Shown here piece after piece: positions 25,981-35,615 of a stretch of DNA of 53,885 nucleotides. Made by a program: the position numbers and the translations under genes. The notes beneath the pieces are model-generated. The model saw only the letters and a list, made by a program, of their open reading frames with translations, was not told the DNA's origin and made no database searches. The DNA comes from Flavobacteriales bacterium (lineage in GTDB: Bacteria; Bacteroidota; Bacteroidia; Flavobacteriales; Schleiferiaceae): positions 1-53,885 of the forward strand of contig JAAXJR010000066.1 in the NCBI GenBank assembly GCA_012269745.1, given 5' to 3'. How positions within the stretch are numbered: position 1 is the stretch's first letter; the number at the start of each line of letters is the position of its first letter.

Positions 25981-26712
25981 ATGGGACGCGCATTTGAATT
26001 TAGAAAAGAACGCAAGTTTAAGCGTTGGGCAGGGATGGCGAAGACCTTCTCGAGAATAAGTAAGGATATTATCATGGCCGTAAAAGAAGGCGGTGATAAC
26101 CCGGATTCTAACTACCGCCTGCGTATGCTTCTTCAAAATGCCAAGGCTGCCAACATGCCGAAGGACAATGTCGAGCGTGCCATTAAAAAGGCTATGTCTA
26201 AAGACCAAAGCGATTACAAGACCATTATCTATGAAGGATACGGTCAGCACGGTATCGCTGTTTTGGTCGAGACTGCGACAGACAACAACACGCGTACCGT
26301 TGCCAATGTGCGTTCGTACTTTAATAAGTGTGACGGCTCACTAGGGACATCAGGTTCAGTGGAGTTCATGTTCGAACATAAGTGCCACGTGAAAATTGCT
26401 GCTGGCGATATCGACGTGGAAGAGCTCGAATTTGAGATGATTGACCACGGCGCCGAAGATGTGTTTAAGGACACTGAAGAGAAAGACGGCGAAGAAACTG
26501 AAATCATCATGATCTATGGCCAATTCGCGGATTACGGAAACATCGCTAAAGGTTTAGAGGAATTGGGCCACGAGATCGTAGAATCTGGCTTTGAGTATAT
26601 CCCAACCACAACGAAAGAGCTGGACGAGGCACAAACCAAGGACATCGAAAAACTCATTGAGAAATTAGAAGAGGACGACGATGTGCAGAATGTGTACACG
26701 ACAATGCGTTAA
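25981..26712 (+). CDS. YebC/TACO1-family translation factor
   Basis: A 243-residue member of the YebC/PmpR family, long labelled transcriptional regulators but more recently linked to relief of ribosome stalling. The start MGRAFEFRKERKFKRWAGMAKTFSRI is the conserved N-terminus; three codons further upstream are possible but not conserved. Typical blocks: GGDNPDSNYRLRM, AKAANMPKDNVERAIKKA, YEGYGQHGIAVLVE and the acidic middle domain. Follows nth closely, so the two may be co-transcribed, and ends before a bidirectional terminator. Confidence 0.92.
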   Translation: MGRAFEFRKERKFKRWAGMAKTFSRISKDIIMAVKEGGDNPDSNYRLRMLLQNAKAANMPKDNVERAIKKAMSKDQSDYKTIIYEGYGQHGIAVLVETATDNNTRTVANVRSYFNKCDGSLGTSGSVEFMFEHKCHVKIAAGDIDVEELEFEMIDHGAEDVFKDTEEKDGEETEIIMIYGQFADYGNIAKGLEELGHEIVESGFEYIPTTTKELDEAQTKDIEKLIEKLEEDDDVQNVYTTMR

Positions 26713-26735
26713 TCGCACTGCATTTTAATATAAGA

Positions 26736-26763
26736 AACGCTCGGGCCTTGCTCGGGCGTTTTT
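26736..26763 (+). terminator. Terminator after the YebC gene
   Basis: AACGCTCGGG, eight bases or fewer in the loop, CTCGGGCGTT then TTT; ten pairs including G:U. Confidence 0.65.
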
Positions 26764-26823
26764 GTTTATATAAACTGAGCTCTAGGCACGTTTCAAGGCT
26801 GCGCCGCCGGCGAGCTAAAGCAT

Positions 26824-26853
26824 AAAAAAGCCGCCCGATGGGCGGCTTTTTTT
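26824..26853. terminator. Bidirectional terminator between the YebC gene and clpX
   Basis: AAAAAAGCCGCCC, GAT, GGGCGGCTTTTTT: perfect stem with a T-run on both strands, six bases from the clpX stop codon. Confidence 0.92.
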
Positions 26854-26858
26854 AGTCA

Positions 26859-28097
26859 TTAAGCTGAAATTTTCCGCAGCGAACTTCGCTCGATCTGCGC
26901 CTTCGCATATTCTTTGGTAATGTGTAAGGTCTTCTCCTCCATCCCAGGTGCATCAAACATATGATCCGTGAGAATGGCCTCACAAACACTGCGCAATCCA
27001 CGAGCACCTAGACTATAGTCGAGTGCGACCTCAACAATGTAATCATAGACCTCTTCGTCGAAAGTCAGATCTATCTCATCCATGTGGAAGAGGTGCTGGT
27101 ACTGCTTGATCAATGCATTCTTCGGCAAAGTCAAAATGGCGCGCAGGGCCTTCTTATCCAATGGAGACATGAAGGTCACGATAGGCATACGACCGATGAG
27201 CTCAGGGATGAGCCCAAAGCTCTTCAAATCTGAAGGGGTGATGTAACTCAATACCTCGTCCTCTTCTACGTGCTGACGACTTTCCTTAGAATAACCCAGC
27301 GTTGCCGAATTTAGGCGTGAACCAATCTTCTTTTCAATCCCCACGAAGGCGCCTCCTGCAATGAAGAGGATGTTCGTGGTATCCACTTCGATGTACTTTT
27401 GGTCGGGGTGCTTACGACCACCTTTTGGCGGTACATTCACTTTGGAGCCTTCAAGTAGTTTAAGTAGACCTTGCTGAACACCTTCCCCACTCACATCACG
27501 AGTGATGGACGGGTTATCACCTTTGCGAGCAATCTTATCAATCTCATCGATAAATACGATACCCACCTGAGCACGATTCAAATCATAATCGGCCGCCTGT
27601 AATAAACGCGTCAAAATGCTTTCAACGTCTTCACCCACGTACCCTGCTTCTGTCAAGACCGTCGCATCAACGATGGTGAAAGGCACATTGAGCATCTTCG
27701 CGATAGTACGCGCTAGAAGGGTCTTACCTGTACCTGTATTTCCTACAAGAACAATGTTTGACTTATCCACCTCTGGCGCATCCGGAAGTGGCACTAGACC
27801 AATACGCTTGTAATGGTTGTACACTGCTACAGCGAGGGTGCGCTTGGCCGGTTCCTGACCAATAATATATTCGTCGAGGTGCTCTTTGATTTGCCTTGGC
27901 GTAAAATCAAATTCAGGCTTAGCAGCGACATCCAATGGATTCGTTTGCGGTTTTTCGCCCAATTCAGCATGAAGGATTCCACCCGCTTGGCCAACACAAC
28001 GGTCACAGATGTGGGCATCCACACCAGCAATCATCATCTCCGCCTCATCCTTACTGCGACCGCAGAAGGAACAGTGGATATTTTTATCCTCGCTCAT
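26859..28097 (-). CDS. clpX: ATP-dependent protease unfoldase ClpX
   Basis: ClpX unfolds proteins and feeds them into the ClpP chamber. 412 residues: zinc-binding domain with CSFCGRS and CDRC pairs (residues 10-36), Walker A GNTGTGKT, pore loop GYVG, Walker B VFIDEIDK, sensor II region SLGARGLRS. Start codon overlaps the clpP stop by one base (TAATG), the usual clpP-clpX order. Confidence 0.97.
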   Translation of the reverse strand: MSEDKNIHCSFCGRSKDEAEMMIAGVDAHICDRCVGQAGGILHAELGEKPQTNPLDVAAKPEFDFTPRQIKEHLDEYIIGQEPAKRTLAVAVYNHYKRIGLVPLPDAPEVDKSNIVLVGNTGTGKTLLARTIAKMLNVPFTIVDATVLTEAGYVGEDVESILTRLLQAADYDLNRAQVGIVFIDEIDKIARKGDNPSITRDVSGEGVQQGLLKLLEGSKVNVPPKGGRKHPDQKYIEVDTTNILFIAGGAFVGIEKKIGSRLNSATLGYSKESRQHVEEDEVLSYITPSDLKSFGLIPELIGRMPIVTFMSPLDKKALRAILTLPKNALIKQYQHLFHMDEIDLTFDEEVYDYIVEVALDYSLGARGLRSVCEAILTDHMFDAPGMEEKTLHITKEYAKAQIERSSLRKISA

Positions 28098-28771
28098 TAT
28101 CTAGCTTGATTCTTACCTAGCAAAATTTCATCCACCATACCGTAGGCCTTCGCTTCTTCCGAAGTCATCCAGTAATCGCGGTCAGAATCTGCCTCTACTT
28201 TATCGAAAGGCTGACCACTGTGGTGAGAAATGATTGAATACAACTCCTTCTTCAGTTTAAGGATCTCTTGCAAGGTGATCTCCATATCTGAAGCTTGTCC
28301 CTGAGCACCGCCCATAGGCTGGTGAATCATGATACGGCTGTGCTTCAATGCCGAACGCTTGCCCTCTGCACCTGCACACATAAGTACAGCACCCATTGAA
28401 GCCGCCATACCCGTACAGATAGTAGCAACGTCTGGGTTGACTACCTGCATGGTATCATAAATACCAAGGCCTGCATATACAGAACCGCCTGGCGAGTTGA
28501 TGTAAATCTGAATGTCTTTCTTCGCATCAGCACTCTCCAAAAAGAGCAACTGCGCTTGAACGATGTTGGCTACTTGATCGTTGATGCCCGTTCCCAAGAA
28601 GATGATGCGGTCCATCATCAAACGCGAGAATACGTCCATCTGTGCAACATTCATTTGACGTTCCTCTATAATGTAAGGAGTCAAAGATGCGTCTACGTAC
28701 TGATCAACATACATGCTCTGAATACCGGCATGCTGGGTAGCGTACTTTTTAAATTCTTTTCCTAAGTCCAT
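28097..28771 (-). CDS. clpP: ATP-dependent protease proteolytic subunit ClpP
   Basis: Serine protease that forms the double heptameric chamber. 224 residues, with catalytic S125 in GMAASMGA, H150 in RIMIHQPMGG and an aspartate in the SDRDYWM block near residue 198; NSPGGSVYAGLGIYDTM is also conserved. Lies between tig and clpX; 52 bases separate it from tig, with a small inverted repeat (CTTAGA/TCTAAG, 28806-28823) but no T-run, so read-through from tig is likely. Confidence 0.97.
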   Translation of the reverse strand: MDLGKEFKKYATQHAGIQSMYVDQYVDASLTPYIIEERQMNVAQMDVFSRLMMDRIIFLGTGINDQVANIVQAQLLFLESADAKKDIQIYINSPGGSVYAGLGIYDTMQVVNPDVATICTGMAASMGAVLMCAGAEGKRSALKHSRIMIHQPMGGAQGQASDMEITLQEILKLKKELYSIISHHSGQPFDKVEADSDRDYWMTSEEAKAYGMVDEILLGKNQAR

Positions 28772-28823
28772 GTATCAAAGTTGGTTTGAGGGTTAAGGCT
28801 TAAATCTTAGATTTTGTTCTAAG

Positions 28824-30179
28824 TTATGCCTTTTCCGTGACCAATTTGATGAATTCATCATAAGTCACCTCTTTCTCCTCAACTTTGAAAGATTCTTTGT
28901 AGTGTGCGAGAAGCTTCGCATTGTATACTTGGTCGCTGATACGACGAACTTCTTCCTCATTTTTCAGTGCATTCTCAGCAATGCCTTTCAACATTTCGTC
29001 GTCCATCACTTGCTGACCGTACTGTTGGAACTGAGCTTTCACCATACCTACGGTGTGGTCGAGAAGATCCTCGCGGCTTACCTTGATTTCAGCAGCTGTG
29101 ATCACTGCATTCTCGATCAATTGGTAACGCAAACCTTTTTCTGTTTTTTCCCAATCAGCCTCTACCTCTTCAGCAGTCAATGGCTTCTCACCTGAAGTCT
29201 GCATCCACTTTTTCAAGAATGCGATAGGTAGGTCAAATTTGGTTTTATCAAGCAAGTACTCTGCAACGTTGTTCAAGAAGTATTGATCCGCTTCGTTTTG
29301 GTACATGCGCTCCGCTTCCTCTTTCATGCGCGCACGCATTTCTTCCTCTGAAGTCACTGCACCTTCACCGTATACCTTGTCGAAGAACTCTTGGTTCAAT
29401 TCTGCAGGCTCCATACGGCTGATGTTCGTTAGTTTGAATTCGAAAGATCCAGTAGAAGCTTCCAATTGTGCATCAGTCACACCGAGTAAACCTGCTACGT
29501 TGTAATCTTTACCGAACGATTTCTTAGCATCATAAGTAACCGTGGAACCCATGGCAGTTTTAGCCAATTCGCCTTGCGCTTTCTTCGTCTTCAAATTGGT
29601 CCCCAAGAACTGTGCATCTTCCTTAACGATACCGCCTTCTACAGCGTTGCCTTCTGCATCAACTTCTGTAAATGAACCGTGGTACATGTCGTCAGCTGCC
29701 GGCTTCTCTGGAGTAGACATCTTGCCGTAACGGCCACGGATATCTTCCATGTAAGTATCTAGCACCTTGTCGTCTGCAACGACCTTGACGCCTTTTACTT
29801 TATTCTTTTTGGTGATTTTAACATCAACCTCAGGGCTCAAACCAAGCTCGAAACCGAAGTTGTATGTTCCTGGAGTATCGAAATCTAGTTCCTCTTGCTC
29901 TACTGGAAGTGGGTTACCTAGAATGTTCAACTTCTCCTCTTGGATGTAGTTGTAGATAGAATCTTGAAGCATCTTGTTGATCTCGTCAATCAATACCGCT
30001 TTACCGTATTGCTTCTTGATCAAACCCATTGGCACTTTACCTGGACGGAATCCTGGGATGTTAGCGCTCTTGCGGTAATTCTGTAGCACAGAGTTCACTT
30101 TGTCCTGGTAATCTTCAGGAGTGATTTCAATGTTTACCGTTAGGTTTAGTGCATCTACTTCGTTCTTGCTAATGTTCAT
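28824..30179 (-). CDS. tig: Trigger factor chaperone
   Basis: Ribosome-bound chaperone that meets nascent chains at the tunnel exit. 451 residues with the ribosome-docking signature GFRPGKVP near residue 44, a divergent central peptidyl-prolyl isomerase-like part (about 150-260) and a long helical C-terminal arm region. Gene order tig-clpP-clpX is widely conserved and joins folding with proteolysis. Confidence 0.95.
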   Translation of the reverse strand: MNISKNEVDALNLTVNIEITPEDYQDKVNSVLQNYRKSANIPGFRPGKVPMGLIKKQYGKAVLIDEINKMLQDSIYNYIQEEKLNILGNPLPVEQEELDFDTPGTYNFGFELGLSPEVDVKITKKNKVKGVKVVADDKVLDTYMEDIRGRYGKMSTPEKPAADDMYHGSFTEVDAEGNAVEGGIVKEDAQFLGTNLKTKKAQGELAKTAMGSTVTYDAKKSFGKDYNVAGLLGVTDAQLEASTGSFEFKLTNISRMEPAELNQEFFDKVYGEGAVTSEEEMRARMKEEAERMYQNEADQYFLNNVAEYLLDKTKFDLPIAFLKKWMQTSGEKPLTAEEVEADWEKTEKGLRYQLIENAVITAAEIKVSREDLLDHTVGMVKAQFQQYGQQVMDDEMLKGIAENALKNEEEVRRISDQVYNAKLLAHYKESFKVEEKEVTYDEFIKLVTEKA

Positions 30180-30221
30180 CTGCTTTCAATTAGATTAAAT
30201 ACATCCTTGTAATAAGGGGTG

Positions 30222-30229
30222 CAAAGGTA
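30222..30229 (-). promoter_or_regulatory. -7 box of the tig-clpP-clpX group
   Basis: Minus strand TACCTTTG, perfect TAnnTTTG, about 43 bases before the tig start. No clear -33 box at the right distance. Confidence 0.5.
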
Positions 30230-30350
30230 CTAACAATTTGTGGTTTATGGCGTTATATAATGGAATGAGCTTTTGTATTCCTTTAACGGTTTCAGTGTGG
30301 TCCAATTCATTTAACATCGTACCTTGTCATTTCCTATGTATTCCAAGCTT

Positions 30351-32495
30351 ATGCAGCGTAAAAACCTCAAATACCTCCTGCCACTTTTAGGTGTGGCCCT
30401 AATCATTTTTGGATTCAACAAATACGGCACAGAAGAAGATAAAGAGGCCGTGATTTTCGCCCTAGTTCGCGACGCGTTGACAAATGTGCACTTGCAGCCC
30501 AAGGAAATGAATGACGAGCTGAGTGCGGAGATCTTCGACGCTTACATTGAAGCTATTGACTACAACAAGCTCTTTTTGACGAAGGCAGAGGTGGATGAAT
30601 TGGCCAAGGACAGAAACAATCTTGACCAAGCTTTTTACACGACTAATACAGCATTCTTTGACAAGAGTTACGGCTTAATCGTCCAAGGCATAGACCGTTC
30701 GAAGGAGATTTACACGCGCCTACTTGCCGCCCCCTTCGATTATACTGAGGATGAAAGCATTTATTCAGACGCAGAAGAGCGCCCATTTGCAAGCGATGTA
30801 GCAGCATTGGAAAATAGCTGGAAGCAACACCTGAAATGGCGCATCCTGAACCGCATCTACGAGAAGGACAATGCCCAAAAAGAGGATGCTGAAACCGACG
30901 AAGAGGTAGAACTCAAAGATTTTACAACGCTAGAAAAAGAAGCGCGCGAAAAGGAATTGGAACTTCAAGAAGAATGGTACGAAGATTTGATGGATGTGAG
31001 CCGCATTGAATGGTTCGGGATGTACATGAACGCCTATTGTGAAACCTTTGACCCACATACCAGCTACTTGGCACCTCAGCAAAACGAGAACTTTGAACTG
31101 AGCATGACGGGGCAGTTTGAAGGAATTGGCGCCCAACTAAAACAAGAAGGCGATTACATCGGTATCGAACGCATTATCGCAGGATCTGCCTGTTGGAGAC
31201 AGGGCGACCTCGAGGTGGGTGATCGCATCATTGCTGTGGCGCAGGGTAGCGAAGAGCCCGTGGATGTCATTGGTTACAAAGTACGTGAAGCCATCAAGCT
31301 CATTCGCGGAAAAAAAGGCTCGGAAGTGCGTCTAACGGTAAAGAAGAAGGACGGCTCTCGTCAAATTATCCCCATCATTCGCGACGTTGTCGAGATCGAA
31401 AGCACCTTTGCTCGTAGCGCTGTATTGGATGGAAAAACCTACAAGAAAAAAGACGGAGAATATTCACTCACCGGTGAGCTTGGCACGAAAACAGGGTACA
31501 TTAAGCTCCCGAAATTCTATGTAGATTTCTACAACAAGAACAACCGCAATGCTGCCGAAGATGTAAAAGCGGAAATCATCAAGCTCAAGGAGCAAGATGT
31601 GGACGGCATCATTCTAGACCTTCGTAGCAATGGCGGGGGCTCGTTACAAGCCGCTACAGAGATCGCAGGGCTGTTCACTGAAAAAGGACCTCAAGTACAG
31701 GTGAAGAGCTTCCAGAACGGCACCCGTGCAAAAGGCAACAAAGACCCTAAAGTCTACTGGGACGGGCCGTTGGTCGTGTTGGTCAACAACTACAGCGCCT
31801 CTGCTTCAGAGATCGTAAGTGCTGCCTTACAGGATCGCGGTCGTGCACTTATCGTAGGCCCATCGAAAAGCACCTTCGGGAAAGGAACCGTTCAAAACAT
31901 GTTCGACCTAGATCGTGCTGTGAATGGCCCACTCAATGACCTGAAACCATTGGGAGCCATCAAAATAACTACAGAGAAATTCTACCGCATTTCTGGGGGT
32001 ACAACGCAGCTTCAAGGTGTTGTTCCAGACATTTCACTTCCAGGCGCCTACGACCTTATTGACATGGGTGAGAAAGAATACGACCATGCACTTCCGGTAG
32101 ATTACGTGGCGAAAGCAAATTACACCGAAGAAGAAGGGTGGTCGAAATCTTTCAAGAAGGCACAGAAAGCTTCCATGAAACGTGTAGAAGCAGATTCAGT
32201 CTTTATAAAATCGGCCGAGTATGCGAAATGGATTAAATCTGGTGAAGAAAACGCGTTCATACCGTTGGGTTACAATGCCTACGTGAGCTTCCAAGATTCC
32301 ATTAAAAAGGAGGGAGAAAGATTCAAAAATCTCTACAAATTGAAAGACAGTACCGGCGTAGTTCCTCTGCCTGATCATTTGGTGATGTTTGAAACTGACA
32401 GTGTTCAAAAGGACATCTACACCAAATGGTACCGCAACCTGGCCAAGGATGCTGTGCTCAGAGAAGGTGTTGAGATTATCGCTACACTGAAGTAA
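30351..32495 (+). CDS. Tail-specific C-terminal processing protease (S41A, Prc/Tsp)
   Basis: Periplasmic protease that cuts proteins from their C-terminal tails. From the ATG at 30351 (MQRKNLKYLLPLLG) it has 714 residues; ATG 30336 is an alternative. Order of parts: signal anchor (residues 7-22), Tsp N-terminal helical domain (about 30-235, DPHTSYLAPQQNENF), PDZ domain (about 250-345, GSACWRQGDLEVGDRIIAV), S41 core with NYSASASEI (nucleophile about S484) and TFGKGTVQ (general base about K511), then a Tsp-like C-terminal domain. The loop before the lysine (PSKSTFGK) is two residues longer than in E. coli Tsp. Stands alone before the permease gene. Confidence 0.93.
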   Translation: MQRKNLKYLLPLLGVALIIFGFNKYGTEEDKEAVIFALVRDALTNVHLQPKEMNDELSAEIFDAYIEAIDYNKLFLTKAEVDELAKDRNNLDQAFYTTNTAFFDKSYGLIVQGIDRSKEIYTRLLAAPFDYTEDESIYSDAEERPFASDVAALENSWKQHLKWRILNRIYEKDNAQKEDAETDEEVELKDFTTLEKEAREKELELQEEWYEDLMDVSRIEWFGMYMNAYCETFDPHTSYLAPQQNENFELSMTGQFEGIGAQLKQEGDYIGIERIIAGSACWRQGDLEVGDRIIAVAQGSEEPVDVIGYKVREAIKLIRGKKGSEVRLTVKKKDGSRQIIPIIRDVVEIESTFARSAVLDGKTYKKKDGEYSLTGELGTKTGYIKLPKFYVDFYNKNNRNAAEDVKAEIIKLKEQDVDGIILDLRSNGGGSLQAATEIAGLFTEKGPQVQVKSFQNGTRAKGNKDPKVYWDGPLVVLVNNYSASASEIVSAALQDRGRALIVGPSKSTFGKGTVQNMFDLDRAVNGPLNDLKPLGAIKITTEKFYRISGGTTQLQGVVPDISLPGAYDLIDMGEKEYDHALPVDYVAKANYTEEEGWSKSFKKAQKASMKRVEADSVFIKSAEYAKWIKSGEENAFIPLGYNAYVSFQDSIKKEGERFKNLYKLKDSTGVVPLPDHLVMFETDSVQKDIYTKWYRNLAKDAVLREGVEIIATLK

Positions 32496-32522
32496 TCCTT
32501 TTTTTGAGCTAGATTAGCTCCT

Positions 32523-33341
32523 GTGTTACGCACCTTTTCCATAGTTCAAAAACTAGCGCTCGGATGGCTTATAGCTTTGATTCTGGCTGCACTGCTGGCA
32601 GACTTCCTCGTCCTCGATACTGCGCCTCATGCCAACACGATGGATTTGAAGCATACTTTGCTCTCACCAGGGAGTAAAACGGTGAACGGCTTGCACCTCT
32701 TTGGCACCGATAAGTTTGGCCGTGATCACTTTTCGAGAGTGGTTCTTGGCAGTCGCATATCACTTAGTGTGGGTTTTATCGCCGTTCTAGTGAGCCTGCT
32801 TATTGGCATCCCCGTAGGAGCAGTTTCAGGCTATTTTGGAGGTAGAATAGACGCAATACTCAGCTGGCTCATGAATGTCCTCTGGTCCATACCCACCCTC
32901 CTGCTGGTCATTGCGCTGACCTTTGTTTTAGGCAAGGGACTGTTTCAAGTGTTCATCGCTGTAGGGCTTACCATGTGGGTGGAGGTTGCCCGCGTTATCC
33001 GTGGCCAATTCTTAGTGGAGAAAAACCAAGAATATGTCGAGGCCGCCAAGGTACTTGGCTTCAGCACCTCCCACATCTTGTTTAAAGAAATTCTACCCAA
33101 TACCATTGCACCACTCCTAGTGATTTGTGCGACGAATTTCGCAAGTGCGCTTCTTATTGAAAGTGGACTTAGTTTTCTGGGTATTGGTGCGCAGCCACCC
33201 CTGCCTTCTTGGGGCAGTATGATTCGCGATTATTACCCATATATCATTACTGGCAAGGGTTATCTCAGCCTTATCCCGGGGGTACTCATCGCACTTAGCG
33301 TACTTAGCTTGAATACGCTTTCTAGCGCCTTAAAGAGGTAG
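32523..33341 (+). CDS. OppC/DppC-type ABC transporter permease, no partner genes nearby
   Basis: An inner-membrane permease of 272 residues starting with GTG; six hydrophobic segments. The coupling loop is EYVEAAKVLGFSTSHILFKEILPNTIAPLL, the EAA motif of peptide/nickel importers, and FGTDKFGRDHFSRVVLGSRISL and GLSFLGIGAQPPLPSWG are also OppC-typical. Neither ATPase, binding protein nor OppB partner lies in the window; in Bacteroidota these subunits are often scattered. Its stop overlaps the convergent aat stop region by 12 bases. Substrate unknown. Confidence 0.85.
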   Translation: MLRTFSIVQKLALGWLIALILAALLADFLVLDTAPHANTMDLKHTLLSPGSKTVNGLHLFGTDKFGRDHFSRVVLGSRISLSVGFIAVLVSLLIGIPVGAVSGYFGGRIDAILSWLMNVLWSIPTLLLVIALTFVLGKGLFQVFIAVGLTMWVEVARVIRGQFLVEKNQEYVEAAKVLGFSTSHILFKEILPNTIAPLLVICATNFASALLIESGLSFLGIGAQPPLPSWGSMIRDYYPYIITGKGYLSLIPGVLIALSVLSLNTLSSALKR

Positions 33342-34052
33342 AGTGGTTTTAGGCAGTGCTTCGAGAATGACACGCTCTCGACCTTCTGAATGGACATCCA
33401 AGAGCTCCAAAAATTCACTCCGCTCAATATTCCAGGCTCCAAGGCTGTCTAAGTGGTCAGTAGGTAACTGATTGTCGACAAATTCTATCCCGTTTTTACT
33501 CAAGTGCTGACACATTCCTATATAGGCAAACTTACTTGCGTTTGAGCGCGTATGAAACATGCTCTCACCGACAAATACACCGCCTGTCATCACACCAAAA
33601 GTTCCACCAATGAGCTCATCTTCTTCCCAAACTTCAAAGCTGTGAGCCATGCCTAGCTGGTGCATATGCAAAAAGTTCACCTGAAATTTCTCACTAATCC
33701 ACGTACCACCCTGACCTGGACGAGGGATCTCACTGCACTTTTCAATGACCTTTTCAAAGACTGTATTGACAGAAAAGCGCCATTTCTTTTTATTCAAGTG
33801 CGGGCGCATACTCTTGGAGATTTTCACCGCAGAGGTAGGTGTTACAGACCGCACTTCCGGAGAAAACCAAAAAACTACCCCCTCTTGCTCGAACCAAGGG
33901 AAGATGCCCTTGTGGTAGCACCTATCATATAGCTCAGGAGCAAGGTCCCAAGACAAAGCAATTAACCCTTCACTGTTCGCAGAACTATTTGGATCGGGAA
34001 CTTCCCAACCATCCTGGCCTATGAAGTGCAAAGGGTTAATTGATCTTCCCAT
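33330..34052 (-). CDS. aat: Leucyl/phenylalanyl-tRNA--protein transferase
   Basis: Adds leucine or phenylalanine to proteins with N-terminal lysine or arginine, marking them for ClpS/ClpAP. 240 residues with family blocks GLIALSWDLAPELYDRCYHKGIFPWF, VVFWFSPEVRSV, GTWISEKF, GMAHSFEVWEEDELIGGTFG and GESMFHTRSNASKFA. Follows the DUF3127 gene by five bases, so probably the last gene of a three-gene unit. Confidence 0.95.
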   Translation of the reverse strand: MGRSINPLHFIGQDGWEVPDPNSSANSEGLIALSWDLAPELYDRCYHKGIFPWFEQEGVVFWFSPEVRSVTPTSAVKISKSMRPHLNKKKWRFSVNTVFEKVIEKCSEIPRPGQGGTWISEKFQVNFLHMHQLGMAHSFEVWEEDELIGGTFGVMTGGVFVGESMFHTRSNASKFAYIGMCQHLSKNGIEFVDNQLPTDHLDSLGAWNIERSEFLELLDVHSEGRERVILEALPKTTLPL

Positions 34053-34057
34053 TTAAA

Positions 34058-34441
34058 TCAGAATGGTAAATCGTCGTCTAATACGCTATCATCTCCTCCT
34101 GCAGGTGTTGTAAACGGAGTTCCTGCTGGCGGTAAATCTGATGGTGGAGCTGGTGCAGCGGCCTGTTGTAGCGGAGACATTCTCCAAGCTTGAAGCGTGG
34201 TATAGTAGCGCGTAGCACCACCCTGAGGAGGTGTCCACTCGCGACCGCGAATATTGAACTCTACGTTCACTTCTTGCCCCGCTTGGTATGCATCCAAAAC
34301 TGAAGTCTTATCCTGAGTAAATTCAAAACACAAGGTTTGTGGATACTGCTCTTTCGTTTGTACTACGAATTCGCGCTTTCTGAATCGGTCAGAAATCACC
34401 TGCTCATCCATTATTTTCTCAATTCTCGCTTCAATGTTCAT
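34058..34441 (-). CDS. DUF3127 protein with SSB-like acidic tail
   Basis: A 127-residue protein of the DUF3127 family, an OB-fold-like domain of about 85 residues (FRKREFVVQTKEQYPQTLCFEF, NIRGREWTPPQGGATRYYTTLQAW). A proline-, alanine- and glycine-rich linker leads to the last residues DSVLDDDLPF, which closely mimic the acidic tip of single-stranded DNA-binding protein that recruits repair and replication partners. A DNA-related role is therefore possible though the family is uncharacterised as far as I know. Located 13 bases after the flavin reductase-like gene and five before aat. Confidence 0.85.
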   Translation of the reverse strand: MNIEARIEKIMDEQVISDRFRKREFVVQTKEQYPQTLCFEFTQDKTSVLDAYQAGQEVNVEFNIRGREWTPPQGGATRYYTTLQAWRMSPLQQAAAPAPPSDLPPAGTPFTTPAGGDDSVLDDDLPF

Positions 34442-34454
34442 CTTCCTACCCTGT

Positions 34455-35348
34455 TTAACGGGCCGATTTATCTATTAATAATACTTTCCAAGCCTCGTGA
34501 ACCTGCCCATTTTCAAGCAGTTCCCTTGCTACTTCGTGCAAGGCTTCGCGACGTTCAATTCCATCTGCATAATTCTGCAATAATCTCCGGATATCAAAGT
34601 CATTTTTCTTTTGTTCTATTTCCTCTTCCGTAGGCAACACCGTAACCCCACCTAAGAGTCCAAGATCATTACCTGTTAAAACGGTAGAATTACGAATAAC
34701 CATTGGAACCTGATCAACACCAATGCCTACCTGTGGAGCTCCTACAGTGAAAAGCGCATCGCCCGAAGCACGTACCCACCAGTTCTTGCCCATGCGGCCA
34801 ACTAAATCGAGTGCCTCTTGGTCCAAACCACCTTCATCAGACATCACGTGATCCACACAATGAATCTTCTTGATTTCACAAATGACCAAATTACCAGCAC
34901 CCCCTTCTTCACCCAGAGCCACAACATCTTTAACAATACATTCAAGACTTACTGGACTTTCAGCCACTCTCGGTGGCGCTACTAGCTCTGAAGGAACGGG
35001 CGTCAACCCACTCTTCACAAATTCATCCACATGAGACGGATACTCTGCCGAGCTCAAATTCACCTGCTGAACGAGATCATAATTCACCACATTGACTACC
35101 ACCTCCTGCTCACGCAGCGCATTGTGCAGCGTATCCTTGGTGGTATTGTCCCTAACGCGCCTAGCTGGCGAAAAAATCAACGTCGGCGGATTGGAAGAAA
35201 AGATGTTGAAGAAGCTGTACGGACTCAAATTTGGCGTACCAAATTCATCCACCGTACTGACTAACGCAATGGGCCTAGGACCTACTGCGCCTAGCAAAAT
35301 TCTATGTCTATCTCTAGTAATTAGATCTTCTGGAGAGAATGAAGGCAT
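34455..35348 (-). CDS. Flavin reductase-like, FMN-binding split-barrel protein
   Basis: A 297-residue protein whose first 200 residues match the flavin-reductase-like split barrel that binds FMN: LLGAVGPRPIALVSTVDEFGTPNLSPYSFFNIFSSNPP and RDNTTKDTLHNALREQEVVVNVV. The C-terminal 90 residues are helical and may be specific to this group. Members reduce flavins or act as oxidoreductases; the substrate here is not known. First gene of a likely unit with DUF3127 and aat. Confidence 0.85.
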   Translation of the reverse strand: MPSFSPEDLITRDRHRILLGAVGPRPIALVSTVDEFGTPNLSPYSFFNIFSSNPPTLIFSPARRVRDNTTKDTLHNALREQEVVVNVVNYDLVQQVNLSSAEYPSHVDEFVKSGLTPVPSELVAPPRVAESPVSLECIVKDVVALGEEGGAGNLVICEIKKIHCVDHVMSDEGGLDQEALDLVGRMGKNWWVRASGDALFTVGAPQVGIGVDQVPMVIRNSTVLTGNDLGLLGGVTVLPTEEEIEQKKNDFDIRRLLQNYADGIERREALHEVARELLENGQVHEAWKVLLIDKSAR

Positions 35349-35412
35349 ATATTCGGGTTTGTATCAAAATTACTCTTTTCAAGCGGGCAGCAGAAATTTA
35401 TTTAAAAGTCGA

Positions 35413-35441
35413 TTTGATTTTCTAGAATCTACTTATATTTG
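35413..35441 (+). promoter_or_regulatory. Promoter of tRNA-Leu (full consensus)
   Basis: TTTG (35413-35416), 17 bases, TATATTTG (35434-35441). Transcription would start near 35448, nine bases before the tRNA. Confidence 0.8.
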
Positions 35442-35456
35442 CCGTCCAATTTTGAT

Positions 35457-35538
35457 GCGGATGTGGTGAAATTGGTAGACACGCTAGTTTTAGGCACTAG
35501 TGCTTTATCGCGTGAAGGTTCGAGTCCTTTCATCCGCA
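35457..35538 (+). tRNA. tRNA-Leu (UAG)
   Basis: An 82-base class II tRNA with a long variable arm (GCTTTATCGCG region). Acceptor stem GCGGATG/CATCCGC is perfect, anticodon loop TTTAGGC gives anticodon UAG, T arm GAAGGTTCGAGTCCTTT, discriminator A. CCA is not encoded. Confidence 0.96.
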
Positions 35539-35545
35539 CAACAAG

Positions 35546-35575
35546 AATCCCAACCTGAACAGGTTGGGATTTTTT
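35546..35575 (+). terminator. Terminator of tRNA-Leu
   Basis: AATCCCAACCT, GAAC, AGGTTGGGATT, then T-run; seven bases after the tRNA. Confidence 0.92.
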
Positions 35576-35615
35576 GTTTCTACCGAACTGTGTTTACTCA
35601 GGTGAGTGTAGAAGC

